The notes under the pieces are model-generated. The model was not told the origin of the DNA and did no database searches. It was given only the letters and a program-made list of their open reading frames with translations. From NCBI GenBank assembly GCA_902617715.1, contig CACMXS010000001.1, forward strand, positions 1 to 64,000: a stretch of 64,000 nucleotides of DNA. Reading direction: 5' to 3'. The translations under genes and the position numbers were made by a program. This DNA comes from an uncultured Pelagibacteraceae bacterium (GTDB lineage Bacteria; Pseudomonadota; Alphaproteobacteria; Pelagibacterales; Pelagibacteraceae). Positions 15,161 to 23,892 of this stretch are shown in pieces (within the stretch, counting starts at the first letter, position 1; the number at the start of each line of letters is the position of its first letter).

Positions 15161-15310
15161 TCAAAAATTAAATACTTTTAGGATATGCGGAACCTCCTTA
15201 GTTTTAATTTTTGAAAGTTTTCTGTCATTTATTCTTTTATTGATCTTTTCACACTCCAAATGACATGGGGAACATGCTTTAGAAGATTTATTTAAATCAA
15301 TATCAGACAT
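15161..15310 (-). CDS. 49-residue Cys/His microprotein in the iron operon
   Basis: An ATG at 15310 opens a 49-codon frame ending at TGA 15161, between the binding-protein and permease genes. It begins MSDIDLNKSSKACSPCHLEC, so three Cys and a His sit in ACSPCHLEC, a plausible metal site. The rest is basic. An AAGGAGG stretch falls inside its coding region (minus strand, about 15199-15193) but no start follows it. No good ribosome site precedes its ATG, so it could also be a chance ORF in a 270-base spacer. Confidence 0.42.
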   Translation of the reverse strand: MSDIDLNKSSKACSPCHLECEKINKRINDRKLSKIKTKEVPHILKVFNF

Positions 15311-15335
15311 AAATTTATTTTTTACTTTCACAATG

Positions 15336-16364
15336 TTACTTCCAACCAGCAGCTGTCATAACTTCAACAGCAGCAGCTTGATTTTTACCATAAGAAGCTA
15401 ACTTAGTTTTCATATCCTGTTTAAAATCTAACCCTAAGTTATTTACAACTAATGGACTTGGTGAAACACCATCAATCATTGGAAACTCAAAAGTATTATT
15501 TGTAAAATGCTCTTGAGACTCAGGAGTTAACAAAAACTCTACAAGTTTAATAGCATTAGCTTTGTTAGGCGCACCTTTTACTAAAGCTGCACAGCTTACA
15601 TTCATGTGTGTTCCTCTATCATTTTGATTAGGAAAGAAAGCTTTTACTTTTTTAGCTGCTGCTTGTTGTTCAGGTCCTTTTTTACCAGACAACATAAGAG
15701 CTAAATAGTAAGTATTAGCCACTGCTATATCAGCTTCACCAGCTGCTACCGCCATGATTTGAGCTCTGTCATTACCTGTTGGTGTTCTTGCCATGTTAGC
15801 AACAACGCCTTCAGCCCATGCGACTGTTGCAGCTTTTCCATTGTTTTTAATCAATGATGCTACAAGAGACTTATTATAAATGTTGCTAGATTTTCTAATT
15901 ACCAATCTACCCTTCCATTTAGGATCAGCTAGACCTTCATAAGTCATTCCAGATAATTCAGCACCTGTAACTCTTTCAGGTGAATAATAAATTATTCTTG
16001 CTCTCTTTGCTATTCCAACCCATTTACTTGTTCTAAAATTTTTCGGAACAGCTGATTTGATTGCTGCTGATGTTAAGCCACCTTGAAGCGTACCTTTTGC
16101 ATCCATAGAACCACATCTCCCAGCATCTGCAGTGATATAAAGATCAGCGGAAGAGTCTGCACCCTCACTAATTATTCTTTTCTCTAATGCACCTGATTTT
16201 CCATTTATCAAATTAACTTTGATACCAGTCATGTTTGTAAACTTAGAATAAAGCTCTCCGTCAGCTTTATAATGCCTTGCATTAAAAACATTAACTTCGT
16301 TTGCAACAACAAAAGACGATACAAACAATGATGTGATTAATGTCAAAATTGATATTTTTCTCAT
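15336..16364 (-). CDS. iron(III) ABC transporter substrate-binding protein
   Basis: The 342-residue protein has a signal peptide (MRKISILTLITSLFVSSFVVA) and the type II periplasmic binding fold of the FbpA/FutA/IdiA group: NVFNARHYKADGELYSKF at the start and the paired tyrosines in ANTYYLALML that coordinate Fe(III). It delivers ferric iron to the permease encoded downstream. Two Fur-like boxes lie directly upstream of its start, so iron repression is likely. Confidence 0.92.
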   Translation of the reverse strand: MRKISILTLITSLFVSSFVVANEVNVFNARHYKADGELYSKFTNMTGIKVNLINGKSGALEKRIISEGADSSADLYITADAGRCGSMDAKGTLQGGLTSAAIKSAVPKNFRTSKWVGIAKRARIIYYSPERVTGAELSGMTYEGLADPKWKGRLVIRKSSNIYNKSLVASLIKNNGKAATVAWAEGVVANMARTPTGNDRAQIMAVAAGEADIAVANTYYLALMLSGKKGPEQQAAAKKVKAFFPNQNDRGTHMNVSCAALVKGAPNKANAIKLVEFLLTPESQEHFTNNTFEFPMIDGVSPSPLVVNNLGLDFKQDMKTKLASYGKNQAAAVEVMTAAGWK

Positions 16365-16396
16365 TTATTTATCCGATTTCTTCCGCATGATTAATT

Positions 16397-16415
16397 GAGA
16401 ATGATAATTATTCGC
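16397..16415 (-). promoter_or_regulatory. Fur-like box 1
   Basis: GAGAATGATAATTATTCGC contains GAATGATAATTATTC, an imperfect inverted repeat of the GATAAT type recognised by Fur. It lies about 33 bases before the ferric-binding-protein start and directly adjoins box 2. The ferric uptake gene behind it supports the call. Confidence 0.65.
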
Positions 16416-16434
16416 ATTGATAATGATTATCAAT
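16416..16434 (-). promoter_or_regulatory. Fur-like box 2, near-perfect 19-bp palindrome
   Basis: ATTGATAATGATTATCAAT is a perfect 9-1-9 palindrome and closely matches the Fur consensus GATAATGATAATCATTATC. Together with box 1 it makes a 38-base tandem operator for the iron transporter operon, as expected for dimer pairs of Fur. Confidence 0.75.
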
Positions 16435-16476
16435 TGCAACAATGTCGCACCCTTAGGTTGTTTTTTGATTGTGTTG

Positions 16477-17367
16477 TTAAGACTTCCAGTCGCCTATTTT
16501 GCTAAATAAGAAGTTCCTAAAAGCTTGAACTCTAGCGGTATTTTTAAGTGATTGAGGATATACAAAATGTGCTTCTGTGATTGGTCCCTCAGATTTAGGT
16601 AATACTTTAATAACATTGTTTGAGTTACTTACTAAATATTCAGGTAAAGCAGCTAATCCTACTCCGGATTCTACTGCTAAAAGCAATCCGCTTACACTAT
16701 TTACTTTCATTATTGTTTTTCTTTTTTTTCCATCTGGCATACCTAGTTTTAAGGCCCAATCAGGATTATAAACTGGCGACGGTGCGCCTTTTCCAAAAGA
16801 TATAAACTTATGTTTATTCAAATCATTAATTGTCTTTGGCATACCATGTTTTTCAAGATATTTGTTTGATCCATATATATAGTATTTTAAATCAATTAAT
16901 TTTTTTTGAATATAATTTAATTGCTTAGGTCTTCTCATAAAAATACCAATATCAGCTTGTCTAGTGCTCAAATCTAACTCTTTATCCTCAAAAATGAGCT
17001 CAATCTCAATTTCTGGATTAAGTCTCATAAATTCCTGGATTCTTGGAGTTAGCCAATGTGTACCAAAACTTCTCACAGTAGTAATTGTCAATTTTCCCGT
17101 AGGCTTATTTTTTTGATCACCTAATGAAGTTTCTACTTCTTTTAACTTACTAATAACCTCATGTGCTGTTTTAAAAACATACTCACCATTTTCAGTTAAT
17201 GTAAGTCCTCTTGCATGTCTTTCAAATAACTGAACTTTTAAATCTTGTTCTAATGATTGAATTTGTCTACTAATTGCTGATTGACTTAAATTTAAATTAA
17301 CTGTCGCATTTGTAAAACTTCCAGCTTCAGCTACAGCATGAAAAATTTTTAATTTATCCCAGTCCAT
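16477..17367 (-). CDS. LysR-type transcriptional regulator
   Basis: The 296-residue protein has the LysR winged helix at residues 1-60 (LKIFHAVAEAGSFTNATVNL, LSQSAISRQIQSLEQDLKVQ) and a periplasmic-binding-like effector domain. It starts within the stop of the acuI-like gene (TAATG, one-base overlap), so it is made from the folE-acuI transcript. It may control that operon; the effector is not evident. Confidence 0.88.
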   Translation of the reverse strand: MDWDKLKIFHAVAEAGSFTNATVNLNLSQSAISRQIQSLEQDLKVQLFERHARGLTLTENGEYVFKTAHEVISKLKEVETSLGDQKNKPTGKLTITTVRSFGTHWLTPRIQEFMRLNPEIEIELIFEDKELDLSTRQADIGIFMRRPKQLNYIQKKLIDLKYYIYGSNKYLEKHGMPKTINDLNKHKFISFGKGAPSPVYNPDWALKLGMPDGKKRKTIMKVNSVSGLLLAVESGVGLAALPEYLVSNSNNVIKVLPKSEGPITEAHFVYPQSLKNTARVQAFRNFLFSKIGDWKS

Positions 17368-18368
17368 TATCTATTTAAATCAACTAAAACTCTTCCAGAA
17401 ATTTCACCTTTTAAAATTTTAGGATAAGTTTCAATTAATTCCTCTAAACTTACCGTTTGTAACGATTTTTCTAATAAGCTAAAATCGATCAAATTAGCTG
17501 CTTCACCCCAAATAAACTCTCTTCTTTTAATACTACAGTTTGCTGAGTCAATACCCCAGAGTTTTATTCCCCTCAACATGAAAGGTATAACGCTTGTATT
17601 TAATTCATTTGTATTTGCATTTCCACAAACTGCTATAATTCCATTTGGGTTAGTTTGTACAATTGCATTAGCTAAAATTTTTCCACCTACAGTATCCACC
17701 ACACCATCCCATAAACCTTTATCAATAAGTCTCGGATCTTTATCAAATTCTGCTCTATTTATTACATTTTTAGCTCCTAGTGATTTTAGATAATCAGCTT
17801 TTGAATCTTTACCTGTTACTGCAGTAACATTATAGCCGAGTTTACTTAGTACTATTACCGCCACACTTCCTACACCACCTGTAGCTCCTGTGACTAAAAC
17901 ATTATTTACTTTTTCCCCAAGTAAAATTTCTTCTCTAGCTTTAATTGCAAATGCTGCCATTAAAGAAGTAAAACCTGCGGTACCAAGTATCATTGCTTGT
18001 TTAGATGTTAAATTTTTTGGTTTCTTAACTAAAAAATCACCATTAACTTTTGCTATCTGAGAATATCCACCATAAAAAATTTCCCCCACTCTAAATCCAG
18101 TCAGAATTACTTCATCCCCTGCTTTAAATTTTGAATTTTCACTTTCCAAAACAGTTCCTGAAAAATCTATCCCTGGGATATGTGGAAATTCTTTTACTAA
18201 TCTTCCACCATTTTTTAAAATCATCCCATCTTTAAAATTAAGATCTGAATATTCAACTTTAACTGTTACATCGCCGTGTTTTAAAAAACTTTTATCTATA
18301 GATTTAACTTCTCTTGTAAACTCTTCACCATTTTGATTTAAAATTAATGCTTTAAATTGATCAGACAC
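17367..18368 (-). CDS. acuI: AcuI/YhdH-type NADPH-dependent acrylyl-CoA reductase-like MDR protein
   Basis: The 333-residue medium-chain reductase starts with KALILNQNGEEFTREV and has DLNFKDGMILKNGGRLVKEF and PHIPGIDFSGTV, the hallmark of the YhdH/YhfP/AcuI subgroup, plus the nucleotide site VLVTGATGGVGSVAVIVLS. It has no structural-zinc cysteine cluster. AcuI reduces toxic acryloyl-CoA to propionyl-CoA, a step after cleavage of DMSP to acrylate, which suits a marine organism, though general quinone-reductase-like activity is possible. It sits two bases after folE and overlaps the LysR gene. Confidence 0.8.
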   Translation of the reverse strand: MSDQFKALILNQNGEEFTREVKSIDKSFLKHGDVTVKVEYSDLNFKDGMILKNGGRLVKEFPHIPGIDFSGTVLESENSKFKAGDEVILTGFRVGEIFYGGYSQIAKVNGDFLVKKPKNLTSKQAMILGTAGFTSLMAAFAIKAREEILLGEKVNNVLVTGATGGVGSVAVIVLSKLGYNVTAVTGKDSKADYLKSLGAKNVINRAEFDKDPRLIDKGLWDGVVDTVGGKILANAIVQTNPNGIIAVCGNANTNELNTSVIPFMLRGIKLWGIDSANCSIKRREFIWGEAANLIDFSLLEKSLQTVSLEELIETYPKILKGEISGRVLVDLNR

Positions 18369-18369
18369 T

Positions 18370-18984
18370 TTAATCTTTTGGTACGCTAATAAATCTCAAA
18401 TATCTATTTTGATAACTTAAATCTTCTTTAAATTGACCTAAGTAATAATTTGTTACTGTTGAGGCCTGCTCTTTTTTAATTCCTCGCATAGTCATACATT
18501 GATGAGTTGAATCTATTGTAACTGCTACACCCTTCGCATCAAGAGATTGCATTAATGTATTCGCAATTTGCATAGTTAGTCTTTCTTGAGTTTGTAATCT
18601 TTTTGAAAATACCTCCACAACTCTTGCTAATTTACTCAATCCTACTACTCTATCTTTTGGTATGTATGCTACATGAGCTTTACCAATAATTGGTGCCATA
18701 TGATGTTCGCAATGACTTTGAACTGAAATATTTTTCTGAACTACCATATCATCATAACCCTCTACATCGCCAAAAGTCTTATCTAAAATTTGATTTGGGT
18801 CTTCTTTATAGCCCTTAAAGTATTCTTTAAATGCTTTTACTACTCTTTTTGGAGTTTCTAATAAACCTTCTCTCGATGGATCTTCACCCATCCAAGACAA
18901 AATTGTTCTAAAAGCCTCTTCAGCTTCTTTATCCGAAACATTCTTAGAATTTTGATTTTGTTCTGTATTTTTAACTAGTTTCAT
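18370..18984 (-). CDS. folE: GTP cyclohydrolase I
   Basis: FolE converts GTP to 7,8-dihydroneopterin triphosphate, the entry to folate synthesis. The 204-residue protein shows ILSWMGEDPSREGLLETPKR, the zinc and catalytic motif VQSHCEHHMAPIIGKAHVAY and TIDSTHQCMTMRGIKK with the second zinc cysteine. A folate gene suits the heavy use of tetrahydrofolate in this window. A 76-base divergent promoter region separates it from hisI. Confidence 0.95.
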   Translation of the reverse strand: MKLVKNTEQNQNSKNVSDKEAEEAFRTILSWMGEDPSREGLLETPKRVVKAFKEYFKGYKEDPNQILDKTFGDVEGYDDMVVQKNISVQSHCEHHMAPIIGKAHVAYIPKDRVVGLSKLARVVEVFSKRLQTQERLTMQIANTLMQSLDAKGVAVTIDSTHQCMTMRGIKKEQASTVTNYYLGQFKEDLSYQNRYLRFISVPKD

Positions 18985-19060
18985 GGGACGTTTTATACCT
19001 ATAATTACTGATTTTTAAAATATTTATTATATCTATATATGTGCTACATAATCACCGTAT

Positions 19061-19528
19061 ATGTTCAAAAAAAGAGAAAATGTTGCTGAAATAGAAGAAG
19101 GAAATCTTCTATCACCGAAATTTGATAATAACGGATTAATTCCTGTGATTACGATGTGTGATAAAACAAAAGAGATCCTAATGCACGGATACATGAATGT
19201 GGAAGCATTAAAGAAAACAATAGAAACCAAAGAAGCGCATTATTTTAGTAGATCTAGAAATTCTATTTGGCATAAAGGAAAAACAAGTGGTTTTGTTCAA
19301 AAAGTAAAAGAAATCAGAATTGATGATGATCAAGACTCTGTATGGCTTACAGTAGATATTGGGGATGGAGCAAGTTGTCATGTTGGTTATCGTTCTTGTT
19401 TTTATAGATCAATACCATTGGGTATGATAGAAAATGGTAGAGAAATTCAAATGAAATTTTTAGAAAAAGAAAAAAAATTTGATCCAAAAAAAGTTTATAA
19501 AGGTCAACCAAATCCAACAAAAATTTAA
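19061..19528 (+). CDS. hisI: phosphoribosyl-AMP cyclohydrolase
   Basis: HisI opens the adenine ring of phosphoribosyl-AMP in histidine synthesis. The 155-residue protein has the family motifs MHGYMNVEALKKTIETKEAH, SRSRNSIWHKGKTSG and the metal-binding GDGASCHVGYRSCFYR. It lacks a fused HisE domain. A short N-terminal extension (about 20 residues) precedes the core. The next gene starts six bases after its stop. Confidence 0.93.
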   Translation: MFKKRENVAEIEEGNLLSPKFDNNGLIPVITMCDKTKEILMHGYMNVEALKKTIETKEAHYFSRSRNSIWHKGKTSGFVQKVKEIRIDDDQDSVWLTVDIGDGASCHVGYRSCFYRSIPLGMIENGREIQMKFLEKEKKFDPKKVYKGQPNPTKI

Positions 19529-19534
19529 AAAATA

Positions 19535-20179
19535 ATGGATAAAATTAGTATTAGTTTAGCAAAGCCTTTTGGACCTTCAATAGCAAAAGTTACAATACCA
19601 GAAGATATGATTTTAAAACTGAATAATTATATAGATGAAGTAATTAAAGATGAGGAAAAGATTAAGCTTCAAGATCATGGAAGAAATCTTGCTGGTCAGG
19701 TTACTCAAGAATTTATATTGGATAATAAATTTTCAGAGTCTTGTGGTTGGTTAAAATTCTTAGGAACCTGCACTGCACAATGGTTGAAACTGTCGGGTTT
19801 GCCAGAAGTTAAACAATTTGACCTTATTTCAACTTGGGTAGTAAGACAGTTTAAAGGTGAATATAACCCTACACATTGGCACAATGGACATATTTCCGGC
19901 GTAGGTTATTTAAAAGTTCCAGATGATTTAGGTGATAAAGCTCAAGATAGTAAGAAAAATAATCCAAACGGTCAATTAGAATTGATACATGGTACAAGAC
20001 AATTTTTAAGTCAATCAACCTTTAGAATAAAACCAAAAGTAGGTGATTTTTATTTTTTTCCAAATTATATGATGCATACAGTATATCCTTTTAAAAACTC
20101 TAATGAAGAAAGACGATCTATTTCTTTTAATGCTAAAGTAGATGAACATGTCTATAACGTCTATGCAAACAGAAACTAA
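19535..20179 (+). CDS. 2-oxoglutarate/Fe(II) oxygenase-like protein
   Basis: The 214-residue protein resembles the putative 2OG-Fe(II) oxygenase family first seen in cyanophages and marine bacteria. A double-stranded beta-helix core is indicated by YNPTHWHNGHISGVGYLKVP, with the first His ligand, and by PKVGDFYFFPNYMMHTVYPF with the distal His, then RRSISFNAKV. The substrate is unknown. Its 3' end overlaps the DUF2237 gene by 17 bases. Confidence 0.75.
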   Translation: MDKISISLAKPFGPSIAKVTIPEDMILKLNNYIDEVIKDEEKIKLQDHGRNLAGQVTQEFILDNKFSESCGWLKFLGTCTAQWLKLSGLPEVKQFDLISTWVVRQFKGEYNPTHWHNGHISGVGYLKVPDDLGDKAQDSKKNNPNGQLELIHGTRQFLSQSTFRIKPKVGDFYFFPNYMMHTVYPFKNSNEERRSISFNAKVDEHVYNVYANRN

Positions 20180-20546
20180 TAATCAAAAAAATGTTTTAGG
20201 TGAAGATCTTGAACTTTGTTCTAAAGATCCATTAACAGGATGGTATAGAGATGGATGTTGCAACACTGATGAAAATGATCATGGACTACACACTGTTTGT
20301 GCAAAAGTAACTACGGAATTCCTTGAATGGTGTAAAGAAGCTGGAAATGATTTAATAACACCACACCCAGAATTTGGCTTTCCTGGTCTTAAAGATGGTG
20401 ACGGTTGGTGTGTTTGTGCTTCATGGTATGCTAGAGCAGTTGAGGCTGGAAAAGGATGCCCTATATTCTTAAAAAGGACACATGAAAATACTTTAAAAAT
20501 TTTACCGATAGAAACTCTTAAAAAATTTGCTATAGATCTTTCTTAA
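20163..20546 (+). CDS. DUF2237 family protein
   Basis: The 127-residue protein has the DUF2237 pattern LGEDLELCSKDPLTGWYRDG, CCNTDENDHGLHTVCA and DGWCVCASWYARA. Several conserved Cys and His suggest metal binding. I take ATG 20163 as start; an in-frame ATG at 20142 would lengthen the overlap with the oxygenase gene. Function of the family is not established. Confidence 0.85.
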   Translation: MQTETNNQKNVLGEDLELCSKDPLTGWYRDGCCNTDENDHGLHTVCAKVTTEFLEWCKEAGNDLITPHPEFGFPGLKDGDGWCVCASWYARAVEAGKGCPIFLKRTHENTLKILPIETLKKFAIDLS

Positions 20547-22166
20547 TTACATATTTCCATACTTAGGACCACCACCACCTTCAGGAGTTACCCAAGTAAT
20601 ATTCTGGGATGGCTCTTTAATATCACAGGTTTTGCAGTGAATACAATTTTGAGAATTGATTACAAATTTATTAACCTCATTTTCTTTTTGAACTTCATAT
20701 ACACCAGCTGGACAATATCTTTGAGCAGGTTCATCAAATTCTTTTAAGGTATAACTAATTGGTAAATTAGGATCTTTAAGTTTTAAATGAACTGGTTGAT
20801 TATCTTCGTGATTAGTTCCGGTCAAATAAACAGAGCTAGTTTTATCAAAGGTTATTATGTTGTCAGGCTTTGGATATTCAATTTTTGGCATATCTTTAGC
20901 TGGTTTTAAAGTTTCATGATCTGCATGCTTATGTCTTAAAGTAAATGGAAGTTTACCTCTAAATAAAATTTGATCTATACCGGTAAATATAATTCCTAAT
21001 ATTAAGCCCCAGCTAAAACTTGGTTTTACATTTCTTGCTTGAAATAGTTCTTTATATAACCAGCTATTCTTTAATTTTTCCTCAAAAATAGATAGATCTT
21101 TCTTTAATTTTAAATGTTCATCTATAGTTTCAGCTGCAATTATCCCACTTTTCATAGCGGTATGGGATCCTTTAATTTTTGGCATATTCAAAGTACCTGC
21201 ATCACATCCAATTAATAATGCTCCAGGCATAAACATTTTTGGTAAACTTTGAAATCCACCTTCTATCAGTGCTCTTGCTCCATAAGAAATCCTTTTTCCT
21301 CCCTCAATAAATTTTTTAATTGCTGGGTGTGTTTTAAATCTTTGAAACTCATCAAAAGGAGATAAGTAAGGATTTTTATAATCTAAACCAATTACGTAAC
21401 CCAAAAAGATTTGTTTATTTTCAGCGTGATACATAAAACTTCCACCGTATGTATTATTATCTAAAGGCCAACCTGCAGTATGCATAACCATTCCTTCAGT
21501 ATGATTTTTTTCTTCTATTTCCCAAATTTCTTTAAAGCCAATTCCATATTGCTGAGGATCTTTACCTTTATCTAGCTCAAATTTTTTTATTAATTGTTTT
21601 CCAAGATGGCCTCTACAACCTTCTGCAAATACTGTTACTTTTCCTAAAAGATTTATGCCTGGTTCAAAACTATCTTTTTTATTTCCTTCTTTATCAATCC
21701 CCATATCTTGAGTTACTACACCTTTAACAGAACCATCCTCGTTATATAAAATTTCACTTGCTGGAAAACCTGGAAAAATTTCTACTCCTAAAGCTTCAGC
21801 TTGCTCTGCAAGCCATCTACATAAGTTTGCTAAGCTAATAATATAATTTTTATGATTTTGCTGAACTGCCGGAAGTAACCAAGTTGGCCAGCTTAAAGAT
21901 TTTGTTTTACCTAAAAATAAAAATTTTTCTTTAGTAACTTTTGTTTTAATTGGTGAATTTAGTTCTTTCCAATTAGGCATTAATTCGTCTAATGCTCTTG
22001 TCTCAAAAACATTTCCACTTAATATGTGAGCTCCAATTTCTGAAGCTTTCTCTAAAATACAAACATTTAAATTTGAATCTAATTGTTTAAGTTTTATAGC
22101 AGTGGATAAACCTGATGGGCCCCCACCTACAATAACAACATCATATTCCATTGTCTCTCTGGACAT
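20547..22166 (-). CDS. electron transfer flavoprotein-ubiquinone oxidoreductase
   Basis: ETF-QO passes electrons from reduced ETF to ubiquinone at the inner membrane. The 539-residue protein has the FAD site DVVIVGGGPSGLSTAIKLKQ, PGALLIGCDAGTLNMPKIKG and a C-terminal 4Fe-4S motif with C485, C508, C511 and C514 (CIHCKTCDI), ending GGGGPKYGNM. Length and domain order match the family. It lies downstream of etfA (24-base gap) in the DMG dehydrogenase operon, giving a complete route for methylamine electrons to the respiratory chain. Confidence 0.95.
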   Translation of the reverse strand: MSRETMEYDVVIVGGGPSGLSTAIKLKQLDSNLNVCILEKASEIGAHILSGNVFETRALDELMPNWKELNSPIKTKVTKEKFLFLGKTKSLSWPTWLLPAVQQNHKNYIISLANLCRWLAEQAEALGVEIFPGFPASEILYNEDGSVKGVVTQDMGIDKEGNKKDSFEPGINLLGKVTVFAEGCRGHLGKQLIKKFELDKGKDPQQYGIGFKEIWEIEEKNHTEGMVMHTAGWPLDNNTYGGSFMYHAENKQIFLGYVIGLDYKNPYLSPFDEFQRFKTHPAIKKFIEGGKRISYGARALIEGGFQSLPKMFMPGALLIGCDAGTLNMPKIKGSHTAMKSGIIAAETIDEHLKLKKDLSIFEEKLKNSWLYKELFQARNVKPSFSWGLILGIIFTGIDQILFRGKLPFTLRHKHADHETLKPAKDMPKIEYPKPDNIITFDKTSSVYLTGTNHEDNQPVHLKLKDPNLPISYTLKEFDEPAQRYCPAGVYEVQKENEVNKFVINSQNCIHCKTCDIKEPSQNITWVTPEGGGGPKYGNM

Positions 22167-22189
22167 ATTCTAATTTTTTACAGATTCTA

Positions 22190-23143
22190 TTATTTTTGTA
22201 TAGTGTTTAATTTGTTCAATTCCTCTAGAAATTTAGGAAGTGCATCAAAAAGATCTGCTTCGAGACCATAATCCGCGACGCTAAATATAGGAGCTTCACC
22301 ATCCTTATTGATTGCTACAATTACTTTACTTTCTTTCATTCCAGCCAAATGTTGTATAGCTCCAGAAATTCCTACAGCAATATATAAATCAGGAACAACG
22401 ACTTTACCTGTTTGTCCTACTTGATGATCATTTGTAATATAACCAGCATCCACTGCAGCTCGAGATGCTCCTATTGCAGCATTAAGTTTATCTGCAACCG
22501 CAGTAATCAATTTAAAGTTTTCTCCACTTTGCATACCTCTTCCGCCTGAAACAACTACCCTTGCAGTACCTAATTCGGGCCTATCAGATTTGATTTCTTC
22601 TTTTTTGATAAATTTTGATAATTCAGAGGCATCTCCAGGATCACCATTTATAATTTCAGCAGATCCTCCAGATGATGGAGCAGGATCAAAAGATGTTGGT
22701 CTAATCGTTACACATTTTATCTTATCAGTGCTTTTTACCGTTGCAAATGCATTTCCAGCATAAATTGGTCTCAAAAAAGTATCTTCAGAAATTACTTTTG
22801 TAATATCACTTACTTGAGAAACATCTAACAAAGCAGCAATTCTAGGCATCAAATTTTTACCGAATGTGTTTGCTGAACAGATAATATGAGAGTAACTTTC
22901 TGCAAATTTGATTACTGCTGAAGTATAATTCTCAGCTAAATAATTTTCATATAAGCTGTTATTGACGTGTATTACTTTTTTTACGTTTGGAACTTCAGAA
23001 ATAGATTTAGCAACACTATCTGAATTTGATCCTAATACTAAAGCGTTAACATCTTCATTTATTTGAGATGCTGCAGAAATTGCATTCAATGTAAAAGGTT
23101 TTAATTCTTTATTGTTATGTTCTACTATTATTAAAACTGACAT
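22190..23143 (-). CDS. etfA: electron transfer flavoprotein alpha subunit
   Basis: The 317-residue protein has the C-terminal FAD-binding motifs [40 protein letters not shown] and [19 protein letters not shown]. It forms the EtfAB heterodimer that accepts electrons from flavin dehydrogenases. It starts on the last base of etfB (TAATG). Confidence 0.95.
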   Translation of the reverse strand: MSVLIIVEHNNKELKPFTLNAISAASQINEDVNALVLGSNSDSVAKSISEVPNVKKVIHVNNSLYENYLAENYTSAVIKFAESYSHIICSANTFGKNLMPRIAALLDVSQVSDITKVISEDTFLRPIYAGNAFATVKSTDKIKCVTIRPTSFDPAPSSGGSAEIINGDPGDASELSKFIKKEEIKSDRPELGTARVVVSGGRGMQSGENFKLITAVADKLNAAIGASRAAVDAGYITNDHQVGQTGKVVVPDLYIAVGISGAIQHLAGMKESKVIVAINKDGEAPIFSVADYGLEADLFDALPKFLEELNKLNTIQK

Positions 23144-23892
23144 TATATTACTTTAGCCTCATTTTTTAATTTTTGAACCAATTCTTCTACACTTGCGACT
23201 TTTATCCCTGCTTTTCTTTTTGGTGGTTCTTCAACTTTAATCTGTTCTATTCTTGGTTTTGTATCCACACCAAGATCTGACGCAGTGATTTGTTCAATTG
23301 GTTTTTTTTTAGCTTTCATTATATTTGGTAAAGAAGCATATCTGGGCTCATTTAATCTTAAATCACATGTAACTATTGCAGGAACATTTACCTCTATAGT
23401 TTCCAAACCTTCATCTATCTCTCTTGTTACTTCTAGAGATTTATCTTTAACTTCAATTTTAGAGGCAAAAGTTGCTTGAGGCCAATTCAATAATGCTGCT
23501 AACATTTGTCCAGTCTGATTACAATCATCATCTATTGCTTGTTTGCCCATAAAAACTAGATCAGGTTTTTCTTTCTCTACAACTTTTTGTAAAATTTTTG
23601 ACACTGCTAATGGTTCGATAATTCCATCGGCTTTTACAAGAATTCCCCTATCAGCACCTACAGCCAAAGCTTTTCTAACTGTTTCTTGAGCTTTTTCTTC
23701 TCCAACAGAAACTGCCACAACCTCTGATGCTTTTCCAGCTTCTTTTATTTTTACCGCTTCTTCTATTGCATTATCATCAGGTGGGTTTGTTGACATCTTA
23801 ACATTGTCAGTTACAACTCCAGTACCATCTTCTTTAACTCTTATCTGAACGTTATAATCTATTACTCTTTTTACTGCGACTAAGATTTTCAT
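23143..23892 (-). CDS. etfB: electron transfer flavoprotein beta subunit
   Basis: The 249-residue protein begins [20 protein letters not shown] and has the AMP site [20 protein letters not shown] and the recognition loop [20 protein letters not shown]. It pairs with EtfA. Its start overlaps the stop of the dimethylglycine dehydrogenase-like gene by one base, so the dehydrogenase, EtfB and EtfA are translated from one message. Confidence 0.95.
   Translation of the reverse strand: MKILVAVKRVIDYNVQIRVKEDGTGVVTDNVKMSTNPPDDNAIEEAVKIKEAGKASEVVAVSVGEEKAQETVRKALAVGADRGILVKADGIIEPLAVSKILQKVVEKEKPDLVFMGKQAIDDDCNQTGQMLAALLNWPQATFASKIEVKDKSLEVTREIDEGLETIEVNVPAIVTCDLRLNEPRYASLPNIMKAKKKPIEQITASDLGVDTKPRIEQIKVEEPPKRKAGIKVASVEELVQKLKNEAKVI

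Noticed and set aside
15193..15199. AAGGAGG on the minus strand inside the 49-residue ORF
   Set aside because: It is a good ribosome-site match, but the following bases (TTCCGC ATA TCC TAA) give no normal start codon with an open frame.
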